NCBI GenBank assembly: GCA_041395945.1
Contig: JAWKZN010000001.1
Coordinates: 3,224,001 to 3,288,000 of the forward strand
Source of the DNA: Pseudomonadales bacterium
GTDB lineage: Bacteria; Pseudomonadota; Gammaproteobacteria; Pseudomonadales; Azotimanducaceae
DNA length: 64,000 bases
Direction: 5' to 3'
Shown here in pieces: positions 63,919-64,000 of this stretch. Position 1 is the first letter of the stretch, and the number at the start of each line of letters is the position of its first letter. A model generated the notes under the pieces. It was not told where the DNA came from and did no database searches. It saw nothing but the letters and a program-made list of their open reading frames with translations. The translations under genes were made by a program, and so were the position numbers.

Positions 63919-64000
63919 CTAATGCGCTGCCGACCTGCCAGCCTGGGCGATTTCCAGAAACTGCGCGGCTTCCAGAGAAGCACCACCAATCAGCCCACCA
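63919..64000 (-). CDS. tpiA: Triose-phosphate isomerase, 3' end (cut by right window edge)
   Basis: The last 27 codons read GGLIGGASLEAAQFLEIAQA and end at a TAG at 63919-63921. GGLIGGASL is the phosphate-binding C-terminal motif of TIM. The rest lies outside the window. The tpiA-secG order is conserved in gammaproteobacteria. Confidence 0.93.
   Translation of the reverse strand, partial: GGLIGGASLEAAQFLEIAQAGRSAAH

Overview
The window is chromosomal DNA of a moderately GC-rich gammaproteobacterium. Gene order matches the Pseudomonas/Cellvibrio side of the class: birA, SPOR gene, tRNA cluster, tufB, secE, nusG, rplKAJL, rpoBC, rpsL, rpsG, fusA, tufA in one run; rrn between birA and tyrS; and dksA, gluQ, cbrB-like, pcnB ... 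pgi, acs ... pnp, rpsO, truB, rbfA, infB, nusA, rimP, tRNAs, secG, tpiA. The genus cannot be named from this sequence. Most genes are housekeeping; the unusual content is nested insertion sequences, decayed active sites in otherwise intact genes, and short repeats placed at operon junctions.

Layout. 1-18.9 kb (minus strand): translation/transcription superoperon from a tRNA cluster (Thr-UGU, Tyr-GUA, Gly-UCC, Thr-GGU) through tufB, tRNA-Trp, secE, nusG, ribosomal protein genes, rpoB, rpoC, rpsL, rpsG, fusA and a second tuf cut by the left edge. 18.9-20.7 kb: SPOR-domain gene and birA, without the usual coaX between them. 20.8-25.5 kb: an IS66-family element with a second IS66-family element inserted in its tnpA; both have inverted repeats and perfect 8-bp target duplications. 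25.5-31.7 kb: a complete rrn operon on the minus strand (16S, tRNA-Ile, tRNA-Ala, 23S, 5S) with promoter, boxA and terminator. 31.7-37.7 kb: tyrS, M23 peptidase, anmK, erpA, bactofilin, DUF6776-type coiled-coil membrane protein. 37.7-44.2 kb: CLC channel, hemJ, hemL, PfkB kinase, sfsA, aminotransferase. 44.4-53.8 kb (plus): dksA, gluQ, a decayed CbrB-like regulator, pcnB, deoxynucleoside kinase, a decayed PanC-like protein, a divergent pgi, acs. 53.8-64 kb (minus): small membrane protein, pnp, rpsO, truB, rbfA, infB, nusA, rimP, tRNA-fMet, tRNA-Leu, secG and the 3' end of tpiA.

How the genes fit together. The two long minus-strand blocks make the core of gene expression: RNA polymerase, elongation factors, ribosomal proteins, rRNA, tRNAs, NusA/NusG, IF2, RbfA, RimP and PNPase. 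Smaller groups concern haem synthesis (hemJ-hemL), cell envelope and shape (M23 peptidase, anmK, bactofilin, SPOR protein), acetate activation (acs), and charging or modification of tRNA (tyrS, gluQ, truB).

The most notable signals are: (1) the nested IS66 pair, readable to the base; (2) a run from the cbrB position to pgi in which three genes with full-length frames lack family-defining catalytic or interaction residues, while cbrA, folK, panB and (near birA) coaX are missing from their usual places; (3) three-copy short tandem repeats at the ends of rpoC, rplK and pnp. No CRISPR array, prophage or classical defence system was seen.
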